From assembly GCA_911728455.2 (NCBI GenBank), contig OU452239.1:8064884-8128883 (forward strand): DNA of 64,000 nt, written 5' to 3'. A model generated the notes under the pieces. The model saw only the letters and a list, made by a program, of their open reading frames with translations. It ran no database searches and had not been told where the DNA came from. Both the position numbers and the translations under genes were made by a program. Each line of letters starts with the position of its first letter. Positions within the stretch are counted from its first letter, which is position 1. Origin of the DNA: Marthasterias glacialis. Its lineage: Eukaryota; Echinodermata; Asteroidea; Forcipulatida; Asteriidae. Below are positions 38,330 to 50,766 of the stretch, piece after piece.

Positions 38330-41300
38330 GTCATTCCGTGCCAACTCACCTGATGGGTTGGCAGTGACCGACTCAGATGTTGCTAATTTTTTTAAACAAT
38401 CCTCTATGGGTGCAATGAATAAACACATTTTTTTAAATTCCTATTCCTTGCCGTTTCTGAGATATGGACCCCAACAAATGTAAGCCCCGCCCCTTCTATT
38501 TGAATTTGGTGTTTTTTGGCATTTTTGGAGGCCTATCTCCAAATTGAGATAATATATGTTGCTACCAATTAGTACACAGGTTGACGGGTATCCAAACAAC
38601 TAAAATCTGCTGTCAAAAGTAGTACAGAAAAGTTGTCTATATCAAGGTATAGCCTAGGTCTTCAAAAACCTACATGTTAGCATACGGAACACCTTTTTGT
38701 CATTTTTGAGACCCCCTGGTGCCCGCGTGAATTGTCCGATTGCTTTAATATTACACTTGGTTATCAACTAGGTGCATAGGTCTGACCTGAAAAAAAGATA
38801 GACTAATCATACCTTTGGTGGGTGTTTGGTAGAGGTCTGAAAATGGGTCCACTTGGAAAAATGCCAAAAAACGCCTTTTTCAAGTGGTTATTTCATAACG
38901 TGGGACATTATTGACAAATTTCTAAAATTTTTCCCAAAACACTTAGTGTCCAGTCTATTTGTGTAAAAAAAAGTTGGTTTCTCAACTCCTTCATGTTCAG
39001 CATTTTATTTTAATGAACGTAGTATTTTGCCTATTGTACAGTACATGTAGGCCTATGTCTTGTGTATAGAAAGTAATACAATGCTCTTGCATGCTGCTTG
39101 CTGCATGCAGTTTTCCAAATTGTAGGCTAATTATGAAAAGTGTGACGGGGATGTAAAATGTTGAATTTATTCAGTTACAATCCTTTAATTCATTTTTGTA
39201 TCAAGACACTAACTGCATAACTATTGGTTGGGAAATATGACATATTTTAGAAACATGTACTCTACCAATTCAGTTTCTATCAGACTGGAATTTCGCTAGA
39301 TATATCTAAAACTTGACAGAAATGCATTGGTGTGGTCATAGTCTGTAGGAGATAGCTTGTACTGGTGACATCCATGACTTTGCAGTTCTGAGACACTTAA
39401 TATGGAGCAGATGATGTCCTTAAACAGCACATAGCATTATTTTAATACGAGGGTCATTTGGACCTTAAGACAGACGACCAGTTCATTTTGATCTAGTCAC
39501 GAACTTGACATGTACATCATTACTATTATTATTCAACCCTTCATCTTCTGTGTTCATCCAACCACTCCTTGTCACATATGGAAGCAATGTATCTACCAGG
39601 TTGATATTCAGCATGTTCATCAGGGTCTGAACTTGATTTAATGAAGTCACTGAAAGAAATCTAACTGAAGATGTTATCTGCAGACCTGCACATTTGAAGT
39701 TCTCCTTCAGAAACAGGCACATTTTTATTTAGGGAGATTAATTAGAAACATGTACATTATACTCTACCAATTCAATTTATTTTGTTTCATTTTGTCACAA
39801 TGGGATCTCACTAGATAAAATTGTGCCTGTTGCTTTTAAAAGGAGAGCTTCAATTTAAAGGAGAGCACATGTCTTTGGATAACACCTTCAGGAAGGTTTC
39901 TCTTAGTGACCATGTTAAACCAACTTCAGACCCTGATGAACATGCTGAATATCAACCTGGTAGATACATCGCTTGCATTATAATGAAGGAGTGGTTCGTT
40001 GGACACAGATGAAAAGTCGGATGATAATAATGATGTGCATATCAAGTTTATGATCAGATGTAAGCGAACTGGTAGTCCTTCTTGAGGTTCAGATTACCCT
40101 CATATTCGAATCATTGCTGTGTGTCATTTCAGGACATTCTGCTACTTCAGTGCCACTGAACTGCAAAGGGGTGGAGGTCTCCAGTACAAGAAATCTTTAA
40201 CAGACCATATAAATACATTGCTGCCAAGTTGACATATCTAGTGAGACCCCAGTTTGACAGAAGGAACAAGACAAATTGAATTGGTAGAGTACTGTTTCTA
40301 AAATCTAATATAATAAGAGCGAAATCCTCAAATGTTTGTCGGACATAGCGTCCGGATCGGCTGGGTCCCGCCGCTCGGAAGGGGTACCCTAGTATCGGGA
40401 AAAATCCAGAGGGTGTCGTCGTCGCCCTTCCGGCTCCGCCGAAGACGTCGTTTTCGCGTCACGGGCAAATCGCCGCTTTTTCGGCATTATTCAGTGCTTT
40501 TTCGTCGTTCGGGACCATTCAGTTTTTCGCACACACTCCCTCTGTTTTCCCTTAGGTGCTGTGCTATTCTTGACCCGTGTGCTTAATTACCGCAACGGCC
40601 ACGCTTTCGTGGTGTTTCTCAAATCTTACATGCAGCAGCCGTTTAGTTTGTTTGCGAACCCCACAGAGTCGTTTATCCGACGGAGTCGTTTGGTTTGCGA
40701 ATTGCGCAGTCTACTGTGCACATGATCCCCATTGTTCTGTCTATACACTTCATTTCACTCAACACCAACCGCTCCAAGCCCAATCTTCAGATCGGGCAAC
40801 TTGGCTTGTATGTCATATTTCAGCCATCAGTTCTGCAGTTAGTGTCTTATTAGAATTTTAAGTTAATTGATGGAATGTATTTATAAAAAAATTTAACATT
40901 TTACATCCTGGCTCACTTTTCATAATTTACAATATGTTTGGAAAACTGCAAGCAGCATGCAAGATCATTGTATACTTTTTATACACAAGCCTACATGTAC
41001 TACGTTCATTAAAATAATATTTTCAACATGAAAGAGTTGAGAAACCAAATTTTTTTTACTCAAATAGACATTAAGTGTTTTGGGAAACAAATTTGTCAAT
41101 AAATGTCCCACATGAAATAACCACTTGAAAAAGGCGTTTTTGGCATTTTTCCAAGCGGAACCACTTTCAGACCCCTGCCAAACAACCACCAAAGGTGTGA
41201 TTGGTCTATCCTATTTTAGGTCAGACCTATGCACCTAGTTGATAACCAAATGTAATATCAAAGCAATCGGACAATTCACGCGGGCACCGGGGGTCTCAAA

Positions 41301-41672
41301 ATTACGAAAAGGTGTTCTGTATGCTAAAATATAGGTCTTTAAAGACTTATAACTTGATAGACAAATTTCTGTACTGCTTTTGACCGCAGATTCTAGTTGT
41401 TTGGATGTGTTCCAATTGGTAGCAACATATCTTATCTCAATTTGGATATATAGGCCTCCAAAAACGCCAAAAAACACCAAAAACAAAAAGAGGGGGCGGG
41501 GCTTAAATTTTTAGGGGCCATATCTCAGAAACGGCAAGGAGTATGAATCTAAAATTTTGTGTTTGTTCATTGCACCCATATAAGATTGTTAAAACAAAAT
41601 TAACAAAATCTGAGTAAGTCGCAGCCAAACTTTTCAGAATTTTAGGTGATTTGGCACGGAATGACCCATAAG
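38330..41672. mobile_element. Giant foldback element (imperfect palindrome, 3.3 kb)
   Basis: The ends are GGGTCATTCCGTGCC and GGCACGGAATGACCC. The mirror relation continues along the whole length: ccccgccccttct at 38,487 faces agggggcggggctt at 41,491, gtgcccgcgtgaattgtcc at 38,721 faces ggacaattcacgcgggcacc at 41,269, and so on to a centre near 39,775. The arms look roughly 80-85% alike by eye. A motif GTACTCTACCAATTCA...TCACTAGAT occurs three times (39,247, centre 39,757, and inverted at 40,205-40,300). Both inner arms keep decayed coding text of one protein (EYQPGRYIA at 39,945 plus; the minus copy near 39,610). Flanking TA may be the target duplication. Confidence 0.8.
40305..40808. mobile_element. 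~500-bp GC-richer insertion in the right arm of the foldback
   Basis: Left-arm sequence reading atgacatattttagaaac is uninterrupted at 39,236-39,253. Its mirror is split here between gtttctaaaat and atgtcatattt. The insert is rich in CpG (ccgccgctcggaagg, gaagacgtcgttttcgcgtc) unlike its host. I see no terminal repeats long enough to name a class and no coding unit above 95 codons. Confidence 0.6.
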
Positions 41673-41813
41673 GTATAAATGTAAATCTGTGAACATTGTG
41701 TTTTTCTTCTTACCAAAGTTGTGCTGGGGCTTTAAAACCACAGCCCAAACTTGTGCAAATCCATCAATTTTGTGAGTGTGATATGGCCGTTGATGTTTTG
41801 TTTTTGCTTCTCA

Positions 41814-43078
41814 GACAGCTTTATGTACAAAAATCCCGTTGAACACTCGTTTGAAAACAATAGACCGATTGCGCGACCAATGTTTACAAGTCATCACGTG
41901 ACCTATTCTGGGTAATACGTCATCTGAGCTGATGGCAAACTACGTGCAAATACATGTCGTGACCGACAGAGTCACACCAAAAGTCGGCTTTTGGTACAAA
42001 AATCCCATTGAACATGCGTTTGAAAAACATTCGGAGCATCCCCGCCTTGTGGTAGTTTCGAGGTTAAGATGACAATGGATGGCCAGAAAAGCTTGATTTC
42101 CGGATGCAGGACTACTCGATCTAACTGCAGGTCAAAACAAAATCTTTCTAGCACCATTATACTGCTGAAGTTATGGACCGGGACGCTGGCGACTTTTTGG
42201 GCGGTTCTTTTTTCATCTCGGTCCAGCAAACTGGCTGGGCAATTGTTCAGTCGTACACACACAGCCCCGTAGCTATTGGAAGTCTTCGGGTTGGCCCCTT
42301 TCTCTCGTCCCTGGCATCATCCCTGTTTAACCCACAGTCCTAAAGCTGTTGTCGGAAAGTCCTTTAGAAGGACTTTGCAACAGTGTTACACTTGTCATAA
42401 TCCTCGCAATGTTTAGGAAGATATGGAAATTGTTTTCTCGTTTCAGTTCAGCACACCGGCTTGGCTATTGGAAATCCTCGTGGTGTCCTCATTCCGTGGT
42501 CCCTGGCATTCTCCCTATTTATCCCACAGCCCCCAGCTTAACATATTGGAAAGCCCTTGATTAGGGCTTTCCAAACAGTGTCACATTTGTCAGGATCCCG
42601 CCAACATTGAGGGAGGTAGAGACGTTGCTAAATCTTGGTTTCACAAGAAACACGTTAAAAATGCATTTGAAGGACATTCGGAGCGCCCCCGCTCACTCGT
42701 CGTTTCAAGGTAAAAGATGTCCCGGAGTGGCCGGGAAACAATTTTTTTCGGATGCAGGACTATTACAGCTAACTGCTCTCTGGCCTCATTATTTCTGGAC
42801 TTATTCACCGGGGAACTGCCGACTTTTTGTCGACTGGTCTTTTTTGCTGGTTTCGGTCCATCAAACCGGCTTGAATTGAATTGGCTGTTGTTCATGTGCC
42901 CACACATGCCATTGGAAATTCTCGGGTTGTCCTCATTCTGAGGTCCCTGACATCCTCCCTGTTTATCCCGCAGCCCCAAGACCGGCATTTTCGGAAAGCC
43001 CGTGAGCAGGGCATTCCAAGAGTGTCAGACTTGTCAGTTTCCCGCCAATACTTTGGGAGATAGAGCCATTGCTAAGTC
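41814..43078. repeat. Decayed left edge of the satellite array
   Basis: Diverged copies of the satellite block: CTTCTCAGACAGC-TTTATGTAC at 41,808-41,830 (cut off after ~45 bp), a second at 41,995-42,132 with ACATTCGGAGCATCCCCGC and TTTCCGGATGCAGGACTA, and a third at 42,645-42,775. Between the first two, 41,862-41,990 is unrelated sequence beginning atagaccgattgcgc. Indels are frequent, so no frame survives. Divergence rises towards the edge, as expected of an array maintained by unequal exchange. Confidence 0.8.
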
Positions 43079-46000
43079 TTGTTTTCACTCTGTTACAGCT
43101 TCGTGTACAAAAGTGCCATGAGACAGGCGTTTGAAGTTGACGTACACACAGCATGGTCGTATGCACTGGACATCCTCGGGGTGTCCTCACTCCGCAGTCA
43201 CTGGCATCCTCCCTGTTTATGCTGCAACCCTAAGACCGGCATTTTCAGAAAGCCCATGAGCAGGGCTTTCCAACAGTGTCAGACTTGCCAGTTTCCCGCC
43301 AATACTGTGGGAGACAGAGCCGTTGCTAAGTCTTGTTTTCACTCTGTTACAGTTTCGTGTACAAAAGTGCCATTAGACAGGCGTTTGAAGCGCATTCGGA
43401 GCAGCCCCGCTCCCTGGTGGTTTAAAGGCGGAAGATGGCCCTGGCTGGCCGGGAAAAGCAGATTTGCGGATGCAGGAATATGGCAACTACCTGCAGGTAC
43501 AAGACATTTCTCTCTAGCCTCATTATTCTGGAGTTATTGGCCGTGGCGCTGCCGACTTCTTTTTTCGGCGTTTTATTTTGCTGGCTTCAGTCCAGCACAC
43601 ACGTAGCGGCCTTGGCTATTGTTGACGTACACACAGCATGGCCGTATGCACTGGACATCCTCGGGGTGTCCTCATTCCGAGGTCCCTGGCATCCTCCCTG
43701 TTTATTCGGCAGCCCCAAGACCGGCAATTTCACAAAGCCCATGAGCAGGGCTTCCCAACAGTGTCAGACTTGTCAGTGTTCCGCCAATACTTTGGGAGAT
43801 AAAGCCGTTGCTAAGTCTTGTTTTTACTCTGTTACAGCTTCGTGTACAAAAGTGCCATGAGACCGGCGTTTGAAGCGCATTCGGAGCAGCCCCTCTCCCT
43901 GGTGGTTTCAAGAGGACAGATGGCCCTGGCTGGCTGGGAAAACCAGATTTTCGGATGCAGGACTATGGCAGCTAACTTTTTCCCTAGCCCCATTATTTCT
44001 GGAGTTATTGGCCGTGGCGCTGCCGATTTTTTTTTTTGGCGTTTTTTGCTGGCTTCGGTCCAGCACACACGAAGCGGCCTTGGCTATTGTTGACGTACAC
44101 AAAGCATGGTTGTATGCACTGGACATCCTCGGGGTGTCCTCACTCCGCGGCCCATGGCATCCTCCCTCTTTATCCGGCAGCCTGCCCCAAGACTGGCATT
44201 TTCGAAAAGCCCATGAGCAGGCTTTCCAACAGTGTCAGACTTGTCAGTTTCCCACCAATACTTTGGGAGATAGAGCCGTTGCTATGTCTTGTTTTCACTC
44301 TGTTACAGCTTCGTGTACAAAAGTGCCATTAGACAGCTGTTTGAAGCGCATTCGGAGCAGCTCCGCTCCATGGTGGTTTCAAGGCGGAAGGTGGCCCTGG
44401 CTGGCCCTGAAAACCAGATTTTCGGATGCAGGACTATGGCAGCTAACTGCAGGTACGAGAAATTTCTCTCTAGCCTCATTATTTCTGAAGTTATTGGCCA
44501 TGGCGCTTCCGACTTCTTTTTTCGGCTTTTTTTTAGCTGGCTTAGGTCCAGCACACACGTAGCGGCCTTTTCTATTGTTGACGTACACACAGCATGGCCG
44601 TATGAACTAGACATCCTCGGGGTGTCCTCACTCCACGGTCCCTGGCATCCTCCCTGTTTATTCGGCAGCCCCAAGACTGGCATTTTCGGAAAGCCAATGA
44701 ACAGGGCTTTCCAACCGTGTCAGATTTGTCAGTTTCCCACCAATACTTTGGGAGATAGAGCCGTTGCTATGTCTTGTTTTCACTCTGTTACAGCTTCGTG
44801 TACAAAAGTGCCATTAGACAGGCGTTTGAAACGCATTCGGAGCAGCCCCGCTCCCTGCTGATTTCAAGGTAGAAGATGGCCCTGGCTGGCCGGGAAAACC
44901 AGATTTTCGGATGCAGGACTATAGCAGCTAACTGCAGGTACGAGAAATTTTTCTCTAGCCCCATTATTTCTGGAGTTATTGGCCATGGCGCTGCCGACTT
45001 CTGTTTTCGGCGTTTTATTTTGCTTGCTTGGGTCCAGCACACACGTAGCGGCCTTTGCTATTGTTGACGTACACACAGCGTGGCCGTATGAACTGGTCAT
45101 CCTCGGGGTGTCCTCACTCTGCGGTCCTTGGCATCCCCCCTGTTTATCCGGCAGCCCGAAGACCGGCATTTTCGGAAAGCCCATGGACAGGGCTTTCCAA
45201 CCATGTCAGATTTGTCAGTTTCCCGCCAATACTTTGGGAGATAGAGCCGTTGCTATGTCTTGTTTTCACTCTGTTACAGCTTCGTGTACAAAAGTGCCAT
45301 TAGACAGGCGTTTGAAGCGCATTCGGAGCAGTCCCGCTCCCTGCTGATTTCAAGGCGGAAGGTGGCCCTGGCTGGCCGGAAAAACCAGATTTTCGGATGC
45401 AGGACTATAGCAGCTAACTGCAGGTACAAGAAATTTCTCTCTAGCCCCATTATTGCTGGAGTAATTAGCCATGGCGCTTCCGACTTTTTTTCGGCTTTTT
45501 TTTAGCTGGCTTCGGTCCAGCACACACATAGCGGCCTTTGCTATTGTTGACGTACACAAAGCATGGTTGTATGCGCTGGACATCCTCGGGGTGTCCTCAC
45601 TGCGCAGCCCATGGCATCCTCCCTCTTTATCCGGCAGCCTGCCCCAAGACTGGCATTTTCGAAAAGCCCATGAGCAGGCTTTCCAACAGTGTCAGACTGG
45701 TCAGTTTCCCGCCAATACTGTGGGAGATAGAGCCGTTGCTAAGTCTTGTTTTCACTCTGTTACAGCTTCGTGTACAAAAGTGCCATTAGACAGCTGTTTG
45801 AAGCGCATTCGGAGCAGCTCCGCTCCCTGGTGGTTTCAAGGCGGAAGGTGGCCCTGGCTGGCCCTGAAAACCAAATTTTTGGATGCAGGACTATGGCAGC
45901 TAACTGCAGGTACGAGAAATTTCTCTCTAAGCTCATTATTTATGGAGTTATTGGCCATGGCGCTTCCGACTTCTTTTTTCGGCTTTTTTTTAGCTGGCTT

Positions 46001-48192
46001 AGGTCCAGCACACACGTAGCGGCCTTTTCTATTGTTGACGTACACACAGCATGGCCGTATGAACTAGACATCCTCGGGGTGTCCTCACTCTACGGTCCCT
46101 GGCATCCTCCCTGTTTATTCGGCAGCCCCAAGACCGGCATTTTCGGAAAGCCAATGAACAAGGCTTTCCAACCGTGTCAGATTTGTCAGTTTCCCGCCAA
46201 TACTTTGGGAGATAAAGCCGTTGCTAAGTCTTGTTTTCACTCTGTTACAGTTTCGTGTACAAAAGTGCCATTAGACAGACGTTTGAAGCGCATTCGGAGC
46301 AGTCCCGCTCCCTGCTGATTTCAAGGCAGAAGATGGCCCTGGCTGGCTGGGAAAACCAGATTTTCGGATGCAGGACTATAGCAGCTAACTGCAGGTACGA
46401 GAAATTTCTCTCTAGCCCCATTATTGCTGGAGTAATTGGCCATGGCGCTGGCGACATCTTTTTTCGGCGTTTTATTTTGCTTGCTTGGGTCCAGCACACA
46501 CGTAGCGGCCTTTGCTATTGTTGACGTACACACAGCATGGCCGTATGAACTGGACATCCTCGGGGTGTCCTCACTCCGCGGTCCTTGGCATCCTTCCTGT
46601 TTATCCGGCAGCCCCAAGACCGGCATTTTCGGAAAGCCAATGAACAAGGCTTTCCAACCGTGTCAGATTTGTCAGTTTCCCACCAATACTTTGGGAGATA
46701 GAGCCGTTGCTATGTCTTGTTTTCACTCTGTTACAGCTTCGTGTACAAAAGTGCCATTAGACAGGCGTTTGAAACGCATTCGGAGCAGCCCCGCTCCCTG
46801 CTGATTTCAAGGCGGAAGATGGCCCTGGCTGGCCGGGAAAAGCAGATTTTCGGATGCGGGACTATAGCAGCTAACTGCAGGTACGATAAATTTCTCTCTA
46901 GCCCCATTATTTCTGGAGTTATTGGCCATGGCGCTGCCGACATCTTTTTTCGGCGTTTTATATTTCTTGCTTGGGTCCAGCACACACGTAGCGGCCTTTG
47001 CTATTGTTGACGTACACACAGCATGGCCGTATGAACTAGACATCCTCGGGGTGTCCTCACTCCGCGGTCCTTGGCATCCTCCCTGTTTATCCGGCAGACC
47101 CAAGACAGGCATTTTCGGAAAGCCCATGAACAGGGCTTTCAAACCGTGTCAGATTTGTCAGTTTCCCACCAATACTTTGGGAGATAGAGCCGTTGCTATG
47201 TCTTGTTTTCACTCTGTTACAGCTTCGTGTACAAAAGTGCCATTAGACAGGCGTTTGAAACGCATTCGGAGCAGCGCCGCTCCTTGCTGATTTCAAGGCG
47301 GAAGATGGCCCTGGCTGGCCGGGAAAACCAGATTTTCGGATGCGGGACTATAGCAGCTAACTGCAGTTACGAGAAATTTCTCTCTAGCCCCATTATTTCT
47401 GGAGTTATTGGCCATGGCGCTGCCGACTTTTGTTTTCGGCGTTTTAGTTTGCTTGTTTGGGTCCAGCACACACGTAGCGGCCTTTGCTATTGTTGACATA
47501 CACACAGCATGGCCGTATGCACTGGTCATCCTCGGGGTGTCCTCACTCTGCGGTCCTTGGCATCCCCCCTGTTTATCCGGCAGCCCCAAGACCGGCATTT
47601 TCGGAAAGCCAATGAACAGGGCTTTCCAACCGTGTCAGATTTGTCAGTTTCCCGCCAATACTGTGGGAGATAGAGCCGTTGCTAAGTCTTGTTTTCACTC
47701 TGTTACAGCTTCGTGTACAAAAGTGCCATTAGACAGGCGTTTGAAGCGCGTTCGGAGCAGCCCCGCTACCTGGTGATTTCAAGGCGGAAGACGGCCCTGG
47801 CTGGCCGGGAAAACCAGATTTTCGGATGCAGGACTATGGCAGCTAACTGCAGGTACAACAAATTTCTCTCTAGCCCCATTATTTTTGGAGTAATTGGCCA
47901 TGGCGCTTCCGACATCTTTTTTCGGCTTTTTTTAGCTGGTTTCGGTCCAGCACACACATAGCGGCCTTTGCTATTGTTGACGTACACACAGCATGGCCGT
48001 ATGAACTGGTCACCCTTGGGGTGTCCTCACTCCGCGGTCCCTGGCATCCTCCCTGTTTATCCGGCAGCCCCAAGACTGGCATTTTCGGAAAGCCAATGAA
48101 CAGGGCTTTCCAACCGTGTCAGATTTGTCAGTTTCCCGCCAATACTTTGGGAGATAGAGCCGTTGCGATGTCTTGTTTTCACTCTGTTACAG

Positions 48193-48336
48193 CTTCGTGT
48201 ACAAAAGTGCCATTAGACAGGCGTTTGAAGCGCATTCGGAGCAGTCCCGCTCCCTGCTGATTTCAAGGCGGAAGATGGCCCTGGCTGGCCGGGAAAACCA
48301 GATTTTCGGATGCAGGACTATGGCAGCTAACTGCAG
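48193..48336 (+). other. Representative exon-like block of the satellite unit (one of ~43)
   Basis: The block starts after a pyrimidine-rich acceptor (tgttttcactctgttacag) and ends before CAG|GTACAAG. It is 144 bp, exactly 48 codons, with phase 2 at both ends (AG|C = Ser), so any number of copies would join in frame. The conceptual peptide begins SFVYKSAIRQAFEAHSEQ and ends IFGCRTMAANC. The same block is at marker start +20 to +163 in most units (e.g. 45,280, 46,251, 49,162, 50,131, 53,289, 60,322). Single-base indels break it near 52,390, 55,063, 61,400 and 61,780. I do not recognise the peptide. Most differences between units change amino acids, which argues against strong purifying selection. 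Confidence 0.5.
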
Positions 48337-50766
48337 GTACAAGGAATTTCTCTCTAGCCCCATTATTGCTGGAGTTATTGGCCATGGCGCTGCCAACATC
48401 TTTCTTTGGCGTTTTATTTTGCTTGCTTGGGTCCAGTACACACGTAGCTGCCTTGCTATTGTTGACGTACACACAGCATGGCCGTATGAACTGGTCACCC
48501 TCGGGGTGTCCTCACTCCGCGGTCCCTGGCTTCCTCCCTGTTTATTCGGCAGCCCCAAGACCGGCATTTTCGGAAAGCCAATGAACAGAGCTTTCCAACC
48601 GTGTTAAATTTGTCAGTATCCCGCCAATACTTTGGGAGATAGAGCCGTTGCTAAGTCTTGTTTTCACTCTGTTACAGTTTCGTATACAAAAGTGCCATTA
48701 GACAGGCGTTTGAAGCGCATTCGGAGCAGTCCCGCTCCCTGCTGATTTCAAGGCGGAAGATGGCCATGGCTGGCCGGGAAAACCAGATTTTCGGATGCAA
48801 GACTATAGCAGCTAACTGCAGGTACAAGAAATTTCTCTCTAGCCCCATTATTTCTGGAGTAATTGGCCATGGCGCTTCCGACTTCTTATTCGGCTTTTTT
48901 TTAGCTGGCTTCGGTCCAGCACACACATAGCGGCCTTTGCTATTGTTGACATACACACAGCATGGCCGTATGAACTAGACATCCTCGGGGTGTCCTCACT
49001 CCGCGGTTCCTGGCATCCTCCCTGTTTATCCGGTAGCCCCAAGACCAGCATTTTCGGAAAGCCCATGAACAGGGCTCTCCAACCGTGTCAGGTTTGTCAG
49101 TTTCCCGCCAATACTTTGGGAGATAGAGCCGTTACTAAGTCTTGTTTTCACTCTGTTACAGCTTCGTGTACAAAAGTGCCATTAGACAGACGTTTGAAGC
49201 GCATTCGGAGCAGCCCCGCTACCTGGTGATTTCAAGGCGGAAGACGGCCCTGGCTGGCCGGGAAAACCAGATTTTCGGATGCAGGACTATGGCAGCTAAC
49301 TGCAGGTACAAGAAATTTCTCTCTAGCCCCATTATTTCTGGAGTAATTGGCCATGGCGCTTCCGACATGTTTTTTCGGCTTTTTTTTAGCTGGTTTCGGT
49401 CCAGCACACACATAGCGGCCTTTGCTATTGTTGACGTACACACAGCATGGCCGTATGAACTAGACATCCTCGGGGTGTCCTCACTCTGCGGTCCCTGGCA
49501 TCCTCCCTGTTTATCCGGCAGCCCCAAGACCGGCATTTTCGGAAAGCCCATGGACAGGGCTTTCCAACCATGTCAGATTTGTCAGTTTCCCGCCAATACT
49601 TTGGGAGATAAAGCCGTTGCTAAGTCTTGTTTTCACTCTGTTACAGTTTCGTGTACAAAAGTGCCATTAGACAGGCGTTTGAAGCGCTTTCGGAGCAGTC
49701 CCTCTCCCTGCTGATTTCAAGGCGGAAAATGGCCCTGGCTGGCCGGGAAAACCAGATTTTCGGATGCAGGACTATAGCAGCTAACTGCAGGTACAATAAA
49801 TTTCTCTGTAGCCCCATTATTTCTGGAGTAATTGGCCATGGCGCTTCCGACATCTTTTTTCGGCTTTTTTTAGCTGGCTTCGGTCCAGCCCACACATAGC
49901 AGACTTTGCTATTGTTGACGTACACACAGCATGGCCGTATGAACTAGACATCCTCGGGGTGTCCTCACTCCGCGGTTCCTGGCATCCTCCCTGTTTATCC
50001 GGCAGCCCCAAGACCGGCATTTTCGGAAAGCCCATGAACAGGGCTCTCCAACCGTGCCAGGTTTGTCAGTTTCCCGCCAATACTTTGGGAGATAGAGCCG
50101 TTGCTAAGTCTTGTTTTCACTCTGTTACAGTTTCGTGTACAAAAGTGCCATTAGACAGACATTTGAAGCGCATTCGGAGCAGTTCCGCTCGCTGCTGATT
50201 TCAAGGCGGAAGATGGCCCTGGCTGGCCGGGAAAACCAGATTTTCGGATGCAGGACTATGGCAGCTAACTTCAGGTACAAGAAATTTTTCTCTAGCCCCA
50301 TTATTGCTGGAGTTATTGGCCATGGCGCTGCCAACATCTTTCTTCGGCGTTTTATTTTGCTTGCTTGGGTCCAGCACACACGTAGCTGCCTTGCTATTGT
50401 TGACGTACACACAGCATGGCCGTATGAACTGTCTACCCTCGGGGTGTCCTCACTCCGCGGTCCCTGGCATCTTCCCTGTTTATCCGGCAGCCCCAAGACC
50501 GGCATTTTCGGAAAGCCCATGAACAGGGCTCTCCAACCGTGTCAGATTTGTCAGTCTCCCGCCAATACTTTGGGAGATAAAGCCGTTGCTAAGTCTTGTT
50601 TTCACTCTGTTACAGTTTCGTGTACAAAAGTGCCATTAGACAGGCGTTTGAAGCGCATTCGGAGCAGTCCCGCTCCCTGCTGATTTCAAGGCGGAAGATG
50701 GCCCTGGCTGGCCGGATAAACCAGATTTTCGGATGCAGGACTATAGCAGCTAACTGCAGGTACAAA

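Noticed and set aside
38330..41672. Palindrome as an assembly fold-over artefact
   Set aside because: The two arms differ at many positions and one carries a 500-bp insertion, which an artefactual fold would not show.
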